Source: Lysobacter sp. yr284
Lineage (GTDB): Bacteria > Pseudomonadota > Gammaproteobacteria > Xanthomonadales > Xanthomonadaceae
Direction of reading: 5' to 3'
DNA length: 64,000 nt
NCBI RefSeq assembly: GCF_900107375.1
Contig: NZ_FNPT01000004.1
Span: 310,001-374,000 of the forward strand
The notes under the pieces were generated by a model that was not told the DNA's origin, made no database searches, and saw only the letters and a list, made by a program, of their open reading frames with translations. The translations under genes were made by a program, and so were the position numbers. Shown here piece by piece: positions 1 through 8,315 of this stretch (the stretch's first letter is position 1; each line of letters begins with the position of its first letter).

Positions 1-1055
1 ACCTCGTCGAAGCTCTCCAGCCGCACCGCCACGCCGATGGCCTCGCTGGCGGCGTCCTCGCCGCGGCCGTCGAGCGCGGCGAGCATGAACTTGAGCAGGC
101 GCTCGCGCCGCTGCGGCGGCACGTGCACGATCATGCCCAGGTCGATCACCGCCAGCCGGCCGTCGCCGGCCAGCAGCACGTTGCCCGGATGCGGATCGGC
201 GTGGATCTCGCCGTGCAGGTAGGTCTGGTCGAGGTAGGCGCGCAGCAGGTCGGCGGCCAGGCCGCAGAAATCGCGCTCGGTGCGCAGCAGCCCCGACAGC
301 GCGAGTACGCTGCGGCCGTGCACCAGGTCCATCGTCACCACCGCCGGCGCGCACAGGCTCCAGACCGGTTGCGGCACGTACAACCCGGGATACGGCGCCA
401 GATGCCGGGCGAACCGTTCCAGGTTGCGCGCTTCGGCGCAGTAGTCCAGTTCGCCCAACAAGCTGCGGTGGAATTCGTCGAGCCAGTCGGCGAAGTGCAC
501 GCGGCGGCCGGTCTGGGTGACCTTGTCGGCGGTGCGCGCGAGCCGGCTGAGGATGTCCAGGTCGGTGGCGATGACGTGTTCGATGCCGGGCCGGCGCACC
601 TTCACCGCGACCTCGCGCCCATCGCGCAGGCGCGCGCGGTGCACCTGCGCCAGCGAGGCGCTTCCCAGCGGGTCGGGATCGAAGTCCTTGAACGCCTTGG
701 TCAGGCGCACTTGCAGGCTGTCCTCGATCCGCGCGCGCACCACGTCGTAGGGCAATCGCGGCTCGACCCGGTCGTGCATGCGGCCGAGCGCGCGGTGCAC
801 GTCGGGCGGCAGCAGGTCGGGGCGCGTGGCCAGCGCCTGGCCGAGCTTGACGAAGGCCGGGCCCAGCGATTCGAGGTCGCGTACGAACGCCTCGGCGTCC
901 GGCGCCGCGCCGGGCTGAGGTGCCAGCGCGTTGCCGTGCGCGGACGCCAACTCGGAGAATGCAGCGATGTGCCGGTACTTGGCGACGAAGGCGAGGATGC
1001 GCGCCGCGCGCAAGGCGCGGTTGTCGCCGCCGGTGCGGCCGGGAGTCTCGCTCAT
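1..1055 (-). CDS. ABC1/UbiB-family atypical protein kinase, partial
   Basis: The C-terminal end lies beyond the left edge; about 351 codons are visible. The protein has the ABC1/UbiB kinase-like core: a lysine in AVKVRRPG for nucleotide binding, the family QxxF-type segment GPAFVKLGQALATRPD near residue 70, the loop HADPHPGNVLL and the metal-binding VIDLGM. Family members support ubiquinone biosynthesis or act as ATPases of unclear target; this copy is not next to other ubi genes, so its substrate is unknown. The ATG at 1053-1055 is used because the N-terminal segment fits the family. It is the third gene of a minus-strand group (gaps of 28 and 15 bases) that lies behind a sigma-54 promoter, so a stress role is inferred. 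Confidence 0.85.
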   Translation of the reverse strand, partial: MSETPGRTGGDNRALRAARILAFVAKYRHIAAFSELASAHGNALAPQPGAAPDAEAFVRDLESLGPAFVKLGQALATRPDLLPPDVHRALGRMHDRVEPRLPYDVVRARIEDSLQVRLTKAFKDFDPDPLGSASLAQVHRARLRDGREVAVKVRRPGIEHVIATDLDILSRLARTADKVTQTGRRVHFADWLDEFHRSLLGELDYCAEARNLERFARHLAPYPGLYVPQPVWSLCAPAVVTMDLVHGRSVLALSGLLRTERDFCGLAADLLRAYLDQTYLHGEIHADPHPGNVLLAGDGRLAVIDLGMIVHVPPQRRERLLKFMLAALDGRGEDAASEAIGVAVRLESFDE

Positions 1056-1070
1056 GAGCGCGTCGCCGGA

Positions 1071-1253
1071 TCAGCCGTTCGCACGCAGGTACCGTTCCAC
1101 CGCGTCGGCCGATACGCCGACCGCGGCGATGGCCTCGCGCAGGCGGCGTTCGTCGACGCCGAAGCGCTCCGTCCAGTAACGCAACTCGTGGGCCTGCTCC
1201 AGGCTGATGCGGGCGCGGTCCTCGGGGCCGCGTCGGTGGCTGTCGTCGCTCAT
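1071..1253 (-). CDS. DUF3606-like small protein
   Basis: A 60-residue protein ending in a short helix-turn-helix-like fold typical of DUF3606: a tryptophan segment (ELRYWTERFGVDERRLREAI) followed by VGVSADAVERYL. Members are small, charged and widespread in proteobacteria without a known biochemical function. The start ATG at 1251-1253 follows a purine-rich stretch, and the gene ends 15 bases before the UbiB-like kinase, so the two are probably co-transcribed. A longer in-frame reading upstream exists but overlaps the preceding gene and has no family support. The family name is recalled from the motif, not from a search. Confidence 0.75.
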   Translation of the reverse strand: MSDDSHRRGPEDRARISLEQAHELRYWTERFGVDERRLREAIAAVGVSADAVERYLRANG

Positions 1254-1281
1254 GCCGGTCTCCTGTGGGTGGGGTGCGGAT

Positions 1282-1521
1282 TCACGAGCGCTGCGGCCGG
1301 TCGTGGCCGAACAAGCGTTCGATGCTGCCGCGGATGCGCGCGCCGACGTAGCCGTAGTCGATCGCGCCGGCCTGTTCGAGCACCCGCGCCACGGCCTGCT
1401 CGAACTCGACCTCCAGCACTTCGCGCTCCGGCGGATCGTCGATCCACGCCTGCACGGCGCTGTCGAGTCGGTCGAGCGCGCGTTCGAGCTCGGCGCGGGC
1501 GGGTCGGTCTTCGTGATCCAT
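1282..1521 (-). CDS. small hypothetical protein, first gene of the sigma-54 operon
   Basis: A 79-residue acidic, mostly helical protein that I do not recognise. It has no signal peptide or membrane segment. The middle contains the acidic segment PPEREVLEVEFEQAVARVLE and the end a basic patch with GHDRP. The ATG at 1519-1521 is chosen; an in-frame ATG lies six codons upstream. It lies about 50 bases downstream of the predicted transcription start of the sigma-54 promoter at 1582-1596, a leader length shared by two of the other three sigma-54 genes here. It is followed by the DUF3606 and UbiB-like genes in the same direction. Confidence 0.65.
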   Translation of the reverse strand: MDHEDRPARAELERALDRLDSAVQAWIDDPPEREVLEVEFEQAVARVLEQAGAIDYGYVGARIRGSIERLFGHDRPQRS

Positions 1522-1581
1522 GGCGCTACGGTGCATGTCGGCCCAGGGCAGGCGCGGCGGCCTGCGGCATGAACAGGCGAA

Positions 1582-1596
1582 GCAAGCCGCGTGCCA
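1582..1596 (-). promoter_or_regulatory. sigma-54 (-24/-12) promoter P1
   Basis: On the minus strand this reads TGGCAC-GCGGC-TTGC, the full -24/-12 consensus with the correct five-base spacing. It faces the genes at 1521, 1253 and 1055. A CGGAA-N5-TTCGCA site lies about 125 bases upstream, at 1714-1729. Confidence 0.75.
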
Positions 1597-1713
1597 GCGC
1601 CGGCGCGCGCGAACGCCGGCGCCGGACGCACAACGATCTACGCAAACCCCGGGGAAAGACGGCGCTACGCGCGTCGCACGGACGGTCTGCGCCGAACCCG
1701 GCCGCACAGGTCC

Positions 1714-1729
1714 CGGAATATTTTTCGCA
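1714..1729 (+). promoter_or_regulatory. candidate activator site (UAS) for P1
   Basis: Reads CGGAA-TATTT-TTCGCA. The same CGGAA-N5-TTCGCR pattern occurs upstream of the other sigma-54 promoters at 7300-7315 and 15906-15921, and in weaker form at 8125-8140. It is an imperfect dyad, as expected for an NtrC-type enhancer protein. Function is inferred. Confidence 0.5.
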
Positions 1730-1760
1730 CTGCGCAATCCTTGCCGCGCCACCCGGCCAC

Positions 1761-3878
1761 TCAGTTGCGCAGGTTGACCGGAATGGCATTGGCGTAACGG
1801 CTTTCGCTGAACACGCCCACGCGCTCGCCAAATTGCTTGAACACCAGATCGACGCGTTCCTCGCCGACCACCAGCCCGCGCACGCGCACGTCGTCGATGC
1901 CCGGCGGCAGGCGCGGGCGGTCGACGTGGACCACGCCGTGCTCGCCATCGATCTCCACGCCCAGGCAGGCCTGCAACAACATGAACGGCGATCCCGCGGC
2001 CCAGGCCTGCGGCAGGCAGGCGACGGGGTAGGGAATCGGCGGCGCGCCGGGCCGGCGGGTGAAGCCGCAGTACAGTTCCGGCAGACGCATGTCGAAATGA
2101 ACGGCGGTCTCGAACGCGCTGCGCAGCACGCGAGCGGCGGTCTCGCGACCGTGCTGGCGGGCGATCCCGCTGGCGCACAGCGCGCTGTCGTGCGGCCACA
2201 CCGAGCCGTTGTGGTAGGACATCGGGTTGTAGCGCGGCTGGCCCTTGGCCAGAGTGCGTAGTCCCCAGCCGGTATAGAACGCGTTCGACAACAGTCGCTC
2301 AGACACCGCATGCGCGCGCTGCGCATCGGCCAAACCGGTGTAGAGCAAGTGGCCGGGATTGCTGGCGAGCACCTCGCACAAGCGGCCTTCGCCGTCCAAG
2401 GCCAGACCGTAATAGCCCGCTTCGGGCATCCAGAACCTGTCCTCGACCGTCGCGCGCAGGCGCTCGGCGCGCGCGTCCCAGCCGGCGGCGGCCTCGTCGC
2501 CGCGGCGGCGGCCGAGTTCGGCCATCGCGCGCAGCGCGGCGAACGCGTAACCCTGCACTTCGACCAAGGCGATCGGGCCCGCGGGAATGCGGCCGTCGGC
2601 ATGGAACACCGAATCGCCGCTGTCCTTCCAGCCCTGGTTGGCCAGGCCGCTGGCCTCGGCGCGGGCGTAGTCGAGCAGGCCCCAGGGATTGGCGTCGCAA
2701 ACGCGTTCGATCCACGCAGTGGCCGCGCGCAGCGCCGGCCACAAGCGGTCGATGAAGGCGCGGTCGCCGCTGCGCCTGGCGTAGGCGCCGGCCAGCATCA
2801 CGAACAGCGGGGTGGTGTCGACGCCGCCGTAGTACAGGCCGAACGGCAGTTCGCGCAGGCTGGCCATCTCGCCCTTGCGGGTCTCGTGCAGGATCTTGCC
2901 AGGCGCCGAATCCAGGAACGCCGAATCCTCCTGGGCCTGGTGATCGGCCAGGAACTGCAGCACGCCGCGCGCCAGCCCGGGATCGAGCCACAGCGTCTGC
3001 AGCGCGGTGATCACCGCATCGCGCCCGAACGGCGTGGAGAACCACGGGATGCCGGCGTAGGGATACGGCCCGCTCGGCAGTTCGCTGGTGAGCAACGCCA
3101 GGTCCGAGCGCGAGCGCCGCATCCATTCGTCGAATAGCGGCCCGTTGCTGCCGATGTGGGCGCCGCGGCGGCGGCGGTGGCGCATGCGCAGGCGCGCCTG
3201 GGTTGCGGCCTGGCGGAAGCGCGCGCGCGAGGGCGCGTCGTCGTCGCTGTCGATGCCGGCTTCGACGTACAGCTCGTTGTGGCCGCCGGGCTCGATTCGC
3301 AGGACGATGTCCAGGCCAGCCCCGTCCTCGGCGCGCGGCGCCTGCGAGAAGGCGATGAACGAACTGCGCAGCACCCCGTCAAGGCCGCGGTACTGGAAGC
3401 GCCGGCGGCTGCCGTCGTCGCGGGTGGCGAGCATCTCGCCGCGGGCCTTGCGCACGCTGCCGCGCACTTCGAACATGTCGCGAAAATCGGCGGCCAGTTC
3501 GAACCGCAGCGGCAGCACCGCCGGTCGCGAATCGTAGTTGGTGCAGGCGACGCGTTCGTACATGCGCTCGCCCAGCAACAAGCGGGTACGCGCGATGTGG
3601 ACCAGTCCCTCGGGCGTGCCGGTGTCGCCGATCGGCGACAGCGCGCGATTGGTCAAGTGGGCGACGAAGAACGCGTTGTCGCGCGAGACCGCGGCGCTGA
3701 GCAGGGCCGGACGGCCGTCGCCGATGCCGAGCCGGTACACGCTCAGCAGGCGGGTGTCGTTGTGGAACAGGCCTTCGGCTGGGCCGGCGATGTCGCCGTA
3801 GCCGTTGGCGATGAGGAAGCTGTCGCCGTCCTTGAGCACATGGCTGGTGTACAGGGCGGCGGTGGCGGCGGCGTCCAT
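1761..3878 (-). CDS. amylo-alpha-1,6-glucosidase / glycogen-debranching-type protein
   Basis: A 705-residue protein with an N-terminal glycogen-debranching-type beta-sandwich domain (about residues 10-230, with the FLIANGYGDI and GLFHNDTRLL signatures) and a C-terminal (alpha/alpha)6 glycoside hydrolase domain (about 250-700). The latter carries WFSTPFGRDAVITALQ, which supplies a likely catalytic aspartate, and MSYHNGSVWPHDSA. No signal peptide is visible, so it should act in the cytoplasm on alpha-glucans. It starts 11 bases after the glycosyltransferase gene and ends the otsB-otsA operon. This suggests that glucan breakdown or remodelling feeds sugar into trehalose or a related glucoside. 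The exact substrate cannot be read from sequence. Confidence 0.85.
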   Translation of the reverse strand: MDAAATAALYTSHVLKDGDSFLIANGYGDIAGPAEGLFHNDTRLLSVYRLGIGDGRPALLSAAVSRDNAFFVAHLTNRALSPIGDTGTPEGLVHIARTRLLLGERMYERVACTNYDSRPAVLPLRFELAADFRDMFEVRGSVRKARGEMLATRDDGSRRRFQYRGLDGVLRSSFIAFSQAPRAEDGAGLDIVLRIEPGGHNELYVEAGIDSDDDAPSRARFRQAATQARLRMRHRRRRGAHIGSNGPLFDEWMRRSRSDLALLTSELPSGPYPYAGIPWFSTPFGRDAVITALQTLWLDPGLARGVLQFLADHQAQEDSAFLDSAPGKILHETRKGEMASLRELPFGLYYGGVDTTPLFVMLAGAYARRSGDRAFIDRLWPALRAATAWIERVCDANPWGLLDYARAEASGLANQGWKDSGDSVFHADGRIPAGPIALVEVQGYAFAALRAMAELGRRRGDEAAAGWDARAERLRATVEDRFWMPEAGYYGLALDGEGRLCEVLASNPGHLLYTGLADAQRAHAVSERLLSNAFYTGWGLRTLAKGQPRYNPMSYHNGSVWPHDSALCASGIARQHGRETAARVLRSAFETAVHFDMRLPELYCGFTRRPGAPPIPYPVACLPQAWAAGSPFMLLQACLGVEIDGEHGVVHVDRPRLPPGIDDVRVRGLVVGEERVDLVFKQFGERVGVFSESRYANAIPVNLRN

Positions 3879-3889
3879 CGGTTCCGCGC

Positions 3890-4957
3890 TCAGGCGCTCA
3901 GCTGCAGCGCGCGGCCGCCGCGACCGGCCAGACCGGCGTACAGGTCGAGGTAGTCGTGGGCCATCGCCGCGGCCGAGAAGCGCCGTTCGAACACGCTGCG
4001 GATGCGCGCGCGGTCGTAACCGGCGACCGCGCGCACCGCCGCGGCCGCGGCCTCGACCGAATCCACCACCGTGCCGGTGACGCCTTCGTCGATCACCTCC
4101 GGAACCGAGCCGCAGTTCCAGCCGATCACCGGCGTGCCGCAGGCCATCGCCTCGATCATCACCAGCCCGAACGGCTCGGGCCAGTCGATAGGGAACAGCA
4201 ACGCGGCGGCCTCGCCGAGGAACGCGGCCTTGTCGGCGTCGCCGATCTCGCCGATGAACTCGATCCCCGGCGCGTCCAGCAGCGGCGCGATGGTGTCGCG
4301 GAAGTAGTCGCGGTCGGCGCGGTCGACCTTGGCCGCGATCTTGAGCGGCCAGCCGGCCAGGCGCGCGATCTCGATCGCGCGGTCCACGCGCTTTTCCGGG
4401 GAGATGCGGCCGAGGAAGGCGAGATAGCCGCCGGCCGGGCGCGGCGCGAACGCGAACAACTGCGGCGGCAGCCCGTGATAGACCGTGCCCAGCCAGCGCG
4501 CGTGGCGCAGCGGCCGGCGCTGATGGTTGGAGATCGAGACCAGCGGATAGCGCGGCCAGCGCTTGTACGCCGGCGCCATGTCCTTGTGGTCCAGCCGCCC
4601 GTGCAGGGTGGTCAGGGTGCGGTCGGCGCAGTCTTCGAAGAACGGGAAATGCAGCAGGTCGACATGGAAGTGCAGCACATCGAACTCAGCGACGCGGCGG
4701 CGCACTTCGTGCATCTGGCTCAGGTGCGCGGCGAGGTTGGCGGTGCCGGAGGCGAAAGCGCTGTCGTCCAGGCGGATAGCGCGGTCGCGCACCGGCGCCA
4801 GTTTGGCGCGGGTGGCGGCGTCGGCGGAGGCGAACAGGGTCACCTCGTGGCCGGCCTCGACCAGCGCGTCGCACAGGTGCGCGACCACGCGCTCGGTACC
4901 GCCGTACAGGCGCGGTGGGACCGCTTCGTAGAGCGGGGAAATCTGCGCGATCTTCAT
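3890..4957 (-). CDS. GT4-family glycosyltransferase
   Basis: A 355-residue GT-B glycosyltransferase. The N-terminal half begins with PLYEAVPPRLYGGTERVV, the glycine-rich loop typical of the family. The C-terminal half has FLGRISPEKRVDRAIEIA and the sugar-nucleotide motif EPFGLVMIEAMACGTPVIG followed by GSVPEVI. The start is the ATG at 4955-4957, which overlaps the otsA stop by four bases, indicating translational coupling. The acceptor is unknown. Its place between a trehalose synthase and a glucan-debranching enzyme suggests a glucosyl donor and a role in an osmolyte or alpha-glucan. Confidence 0.85.
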   Translation of the reverse strand: MKIAQISPLYEAVPPRLYGGTERVVAHLCDALVEAGHEVTLFASADAATRAKLAPVRDRAIRLDDSAFASGTANLAAHLSQMHEVRRRVAEFDVLHFHVDLLHFPFFEDCADRTLTTLHGRLDHKDMAPAYKRWPRYPLVSISNHQRRPLRHARWLGTVYHGLPPQLFAFAPRPAGGYLAFLGRISPEKRVDRAIEIARLAGWPLKIAAKVDRADRDYFRDTIAPLLDAPGIEFIGEIGDADKAAFLGEAAALLFPIDWPEPFGLVMIEAMACGTPVIGWNCGSVPEVIDEGVTGTVVDSVEAAAAAVRAVAGYDRARIRSVFERRFSAAAMAHDYLDLYAGLAGRGGRALQLSA

Positions 4958-6444
4958 AGCGTGCCTTTGCTGAGCAGGGAACCGGGGACGAGCAGCGGCG
5001 CGGGCGCCAGCGCGGCCAGGCCGCGCGCGGCCACACTGGGCGACGGCGCAGCGCGGGCGCCGTCCTGGGCCGGTTCGCGCGCGGTCTCGGTCAGCGCCTG
5101 CAGGAAGCCGCGGCGCCAGGCGCCGATGTCGCTGGCGCGCAGGGTCGCCATCATCGCCGCCCAACGCTCGCGCCGTTGCGCCAGCGGCATACGCGCGGCC
5201 GTAGCGACCGCGTCGGCGACCTCGTCGGCGTCGTGCGGATTGACCAGCAGCGCCTCGTGCAACTGCTGCGCGGCGCCGGCGAAGCGCGACAGCACCAGGG
5301 CGCCGGGATCGGCCGCGGCTTGGCTAGCAACGTATTCCTTGGCCACCAGGTTCATGCCGTCGCGCAGCGGCGTGACCAGGCCGACCGAGGCGCTACGGTA
5401 GAAGCCGGTCAGCGCGCTGTGCGGGTAGTCGTGGTTGACGTAGCGGATCGGGGTCCAGTCCGGGCGCGCGTGCGCGCCGTTGACGTGGCCGGCCAGCGCT
5501 TCGAGTTCGGCGCGCAGGCTGCGGTACTCGGGCACGTCGCTGCGCGAGTGCGGGGCGATCTGAAGATAGGTGAGTTGGCCGCACAGGTCCGGATGGCGCT
5601 GCAGATGGCGCTCGAACGCGCGCATGCGTTCGGGCAGGCCCTTGGAGTAGTCCAAACGGTCGACGCCGATCACCAGCCGCCGGCCGCCCAGGCTGTCGCG
5701 CAGGCGCCGCACTTCGGCCAGGGCGATGGCATCGGCAGCCTGCGCGGCGATCGCGTCGGTGTCGATGCCGATCGGGAACGCGCCGATGCGGGTCGCGCGT
5801 GTCTCATCGCTGCGCCAGCGGCCATCGCCGGGCGGACGCAGGCCGGCATGGGCTTGCAGGTACTCGGCCAGATGCGCCGCATCGGCCTGGGTCTGCAGGC
5901 CGATCAGGTCGTAGGCGCGCAGCGGGTCGAACAGTTCGCGGTGGTGCGGCAGGGTCGCGGCGAGGTCCGCGGGCGGGAACGGCACGTGCAGGAAGAAGCC
6001 GATACGGTTGCCGACGCCGAGCCGGCGCAACTGCGCGGCCAGCGGGATCAGGTGATAGTCGTGGACCCAGATTACATCGTCGCCGCGCAGCTCGCGCGCC
6101 AGCGCGCGGGCGAAGCCGGCGTTGACCCGCTGGTAGCCGTCGCTGCATTCGCGATGGTAGTCGACCAGGTCGACCCGCGAATGCAGCAGCGGCCACAGCA
6201 CCCGGTTGGCGAATCCGCGGTAGTAATCGTCGACATCGTCCTGGCTGAGGTCGAGCGTGGCGTAGTCGATGCCGCGCTCGCGGTAGCGCTGCGGTATCTC
6301 GGTGGCGGCGCCGCTGCGGCCGCTCCAGCCGAACCACAATCCTTCGCTTTCGCGCAGCGCGGCCAGCAAGGCGATGGCCAGCCCGCCGGGACGTTGCGCG
6401 CCGGGCAGGGCGATGCGATTGGACACGATCACGGTGCGGGGCAT
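4954..6444 (-). CDS. otsA: alpha,alpha-trehalose-phosphate synthase
   Basis: A 496-residue GT20 enzyme that joins UDP-glucose and glucose-6-phosphate to form trehalose-6-phosphate in the cytoplasm. Visible family features include the N-terminal VIVSNRIALP, the GGLAIAL loop, WVHDYHLIPLAAQLRR, FFLHVPFPP, the central IGVDRLDYSKGLPERMRAFE and near the C-terminus LRDGMNLVAKEYVASQ. Length is normal for bacterial OtsA. It begins one base after the otsB stop region and overlaps the downstream glycosyltransferase by four bases, so the set is one operon. The C-terminal 40 residues are Ala/Pro-rich and probably disordered. Confidence 0.95.
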   Translation of the reverse strand: MPRTVIVSNRIALPGAQRPGGLAIALLAALRESEGLWFGWSGRSGAATEIPQRYRERGIDYATLDLSQDDVDDYYRGFANRVLWPLLHSRVDLVDYHRECSDGYQRVNAGFARALARELRGDDVIWVHDYHLIPLAAQLRRLGVGNRIGFFLHVPFPPADLAATLPHHRELFDPLRAYDLIGLQTQADAAHLAEYLQAHAGLRPPGDGRWRSDETRATRIGAFPIGIDTDAIAAQAADAIALAEVRRLRDSLGGRRLVIGVDRLDYSKGLPERMRAFERHLQRHPDLCGQLTYLQIAPHSRSDVPEYRSLRAELEALAGHVNGAHARPDWTPIRYVNHDYPHSALTGFYRSASVGLVTPLRDGMNLVAKEYVASQAAADPGALVLSRFAGAAQQLHEALLVNPHDADEVADAVATAARMPLAQRRERWAAMMATLRASDIGAWRRGFLQALTETAREPAQDGARAAPSPSVAARGLAALAPAPLLVPGSLLSKGTL

Positions 6445-6445
6445 G

Positions 6446-7201
6446 TCAGCCTGCCTCCGCGACCACGCCGAGCCAGTCGCGCACCTGCGCCGGATCGGCG
6501 AGGCGGTGGCGCGCGCGGGTGTCGGCGCGTTCGCCGACCAGCACGCTGATGCCGCCGTGCGCGTTGACCATGGCGAAGCCGGGCTCGTCGGCCGGATCGT
6601 CGCCGGCGAACACCGGGACGCGGCCGCGGAACGGCGCCAGCCCCAGCAGTTCGACGATCGCGCGGCCCTTGTCCATGCCGTCGGGACGGATTTCGATGCC
6701 GTGTGCGCCTCGGTGCTGGCGGTAGCCCGGCAGGCGGGTCAGCGCGGCATCGGCGAACTCGCCCATGGCCGCGGCCGCCCGCGGTGCGGCGCGCCAATGC
6801 AGGTTTAGGCATGGGCCGTGCGCTTCGATGCAGGCGCCGGGATAGTCGAGGGCGAAGCGCGCGGCCTCGCCGGCCAGCGCCAGCATCGATTCCGGCGGCG
6901 CCGGCGCGCGCAGCGGCGCATGCGCGCTGCGCCGCTCCAGCCCATGCATGCCGCTCAGGCACAGCTCGGCGCAATCGGGGAAGAGCGACTGCAGCGATTG
7001 CAGCGAGCGGCCGCTGACGAGCGCGAGCGCGCCGTCGAGTTCGGCGGCGAGACGGCGCAGGCGTTGCGGCAACTGCGGCGGAACGCGGGCGAGATGGGGG
7101 GCGGGCGCGTGCTCAAGCAGACAACCGTCCACGTCGAGGAACAAAGCCCAGTCGGACGCAGGCGCCGGCGGCGCGGTGCGCGAAATGTGTATCGAAGCCA
7201 T
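6446..7201 (-). CDS. otsB: trehalose-6-phosphate phosphatase
   Basis: A 251-residue HAD-superfamily phosphatase that removes phosphate from trehalose-6-phosphate. Motif I is FLDVDGCLLE (nucleophile and acid aspartates, near residues 23-25), followed by ALVSGRS, the lysine segment DGMDKGRAIVELL and the metal-binding GDDPADEPGF. It is the first gene of the trehalose/glucan operon and is divergent from the VOC gene. The 304-base spacer between them holds one of the candidate enhancer sites, so the two directions might share control, although no sigma-54 promoter faces otsB. Confidence 0.93.
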   Translation of the reverse strand: MASIHISRTAPPAPASDWALFLDVDGCLLEHAPAPHLARVPPQLPQRLRRLAAELDGALALVSGRSLQSLQSLFPDCAELCLSGMHGLERRSAHAPLRAPAPPESMLALAGEAARFALDYPGACIEAHGPCLNLHWRAAPRAAAAMGEFADAALTRLPGYRQHRGAHGIEIRPDGMDKGRAIVELLGLAPFRGRVPVFAGDDPADEPGFAMVNAHGGISVLVGERADTRARHRLADPAQVRDWLGVVAEAG

Positions 7202-7299
7202 GAACTCATCCTAACGCTGCGGATGTAATGGATCGGTTCAAGGATTCGCCAGAAAGCGCACGAAAATTAGTGCGTTATCCATCGCACGGTCGTTGTCTG

Positions 7300-7315
7300 C
7301 GCGAAGATTTTTCCG
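7300..7315 (-). promoter_or_regulatory. candidate activator site (UAS) for P2
   Basis: On the minus strand this reads CGGAA-AAATC-TTCGCG, the best match to the shared pattern. It lies about 120 bases upstream of the -24 element of the VOC promoter and about 100 bases from the otsB start. Confidence 0.5.
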
Positions 7316-7425
7316 CGCCGTGCAATTGTTGCAGCGATGCCGGGCAATATCGCGCATCGGTACCCGCCGATGCGCGGTAACGCGCAGGCAGCGCTGCTGC
7401 GCGAGCGAGGCGGATGCGCCGCGAG

Positions 7426-7441
7426 TGGCACACGGCTTGCG
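7426..7441 (+). promoter_or_regulatory. sigma-54 (-24/-12) promoter P2
   Basis: Reads TGGCAC-ACGGC-TTGC-G, full consensus with correct spacing. The predicted start point near 7452 gives a leader of about 54 bases to the VOC gene ATG at 7506. Confidence 0.75.
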
Positions 7442-7505
7442 TCTGTCTTTAGATCAGCAGCATGTCGCTGCAGCGCTCGTTCCCGCATCCGACCTGGAGG
7501 AAACC

Positions 7506-7886
7506 ATGCACAGAAGCCGATTGGCGCAAGTGGTGATCGATTGCGAGACGACCGACCCCGATTGGGCCGCACAGTTTTGGGCGCAGGCGCTGGGTTGCCG
7601 TATCGCCACCCTCGGCGATGCCAGCGACGAGATGTACCGCCGCCTGCTGGTGCACGCCGACCAGCCGTGCGTGCTGGTGCAGGCGGTGCCGCACGCCAGC
7701 CGGGTGCACCTGGACATCGAGACCGACGACGTCGAGGCCGAGGTGGTGCGGCTGGAGCAACTCGGCGCGGCGCGCATCGCCCAGGTCAAGCGTTGGTGGG
7801 TGATGGCCGCGCCGACCGGACAGCGCTTCTGCGTGCTGCCGCCGCAGCGCCTGGATTTTCCGGCGCACAGCAACGTCTGGCGCTGA
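7506..7886 (+). CDS. VOC-superfamily (glyoxalase-like) protein
   Basis: A 126-residue single-module vicinal-oxygen-chelate protein: an N-terminal strand with QVVIDCETTDPDWAAQFWAQ, then LVQAVPHASRVHLDIETDDVEAEV and a C-terminal PTGQRFCVLPPQ. The pattern fits the glyoxalase-like subgroup often annotated as VOC family proteins. Substrate unknown; such proteins act on reactive aldehydes, antibiotics or aromatic compounds. The ATG at 7506 is favoured by GGAGG six bases upstream. It is monocistronic and lies behind sigma-54 promoter P2, so it is likely induced together with the SDR/BON and 16102 transcripts. Confidence 0.85.
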   Translation: MHRSRLAQVVIDCETTDPDWAAQFWAQALGCRIATLGDASDEMYRRLLVHADQPCVLVQAVPHASRVHLDIETDDVEAEVVRLEQLGAARIAQVKRWWVMAAPTGQRFCVLPPQRLDFPAHSNVWR

Positions 7887-8124
7887 GCCGCGCCTGCCCG
7901 CGCGCCCCGGTCGAGGCCGGGTTGGACCGCGCTACGCTGTGGCTACGGCTGAAATCGCGGCTGGCCTTGGCACTGCGCGCGACGGCGGCGCAGACCGTGT
8001 TCGAGGCGTCGTTCCGGCTCAGCCGCGAGCCTGGGCGCTGGATCGGGCCGGACCGGCGCGCGCGGGCGATGGCGGACTGACAACGGCCGCCGCGACCTTG
8101 CGGCCGCCTAACGCGTGATGCGGC

Positions 8125-8140
8125 CGGAACAATCTGCACG
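8125..8140 (+). promoter_or_regulatory. weak candidate activator site (UAS) for P3
   Basis: Reads CGGAA-CAATC-TGCACG: the CGGAA half and five-base spacer match, the second half matches at four of six positions. It is only about 68 bases upstream of P3, closer than the sites of P1, P2 and P4. Confidence 0.3.
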
Positions 8141-8198
8141 GATGCGCAAGAGTTCCCGTGCGCGTACGCCGCCGCCGCTGCGCTGCGACAGCCAGGAT

Positions 8199-8214
8199 TG
8201 GCACGCGACTTGCG
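8199..8214 (+). promoter_or_regulatory. sigma-54 (-24/-12) promoter P3
   Basis: Reads TGGCAC-GCGAC-TTGC-G, full consensus. It would drive the SDR and BON genes with a leader of roughly 90 bases. Confidence 0.75.
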
Positions 8215-8315
8215 GTAGCACTGGACACACGCGTCCAAATTCGCGCACCTGATCGCGCATCGCGACGGCGCGACCGCTCCATCGAACCGCACGTCATCGC
8301 ACAGCGAGGTTAACC

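Larger units (their letters stand above)
7202..7505. other. divergent regulatory region otsB / VOC gene
   Basis: No gene. It holds the enhancer-like site at 7300-7315, a perfect 10-bp inverted repeat with 6-base spacer at 7351-7376 (arms CGCGCATCGG / CCGATGCGCG), the sigma-54 promoter at 7426-7441 and a GGAGG ribosome site at 7496-7500. The promoter for the trehalose operon must also lie here, but I could not identify it. Confidence 0.6.
7887..8315. other. intergenic region with sigma-54 promoter P3
   Basis: No convincing gene. The first 190 bases stay open in one frame but have no start with a ribosome site. The remainder holds the weak enhancer-like site at 8125-8140 and the -24/-12 promoter at 8199-8214. 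Confidence 0.55.

Noticed and set aside
123-2261. A 712-codon plus-strand frame over the UbiB-like and debranching genes
   Set aside because: It crosses several well-supported minus-strand genes and lacks any domain signature.
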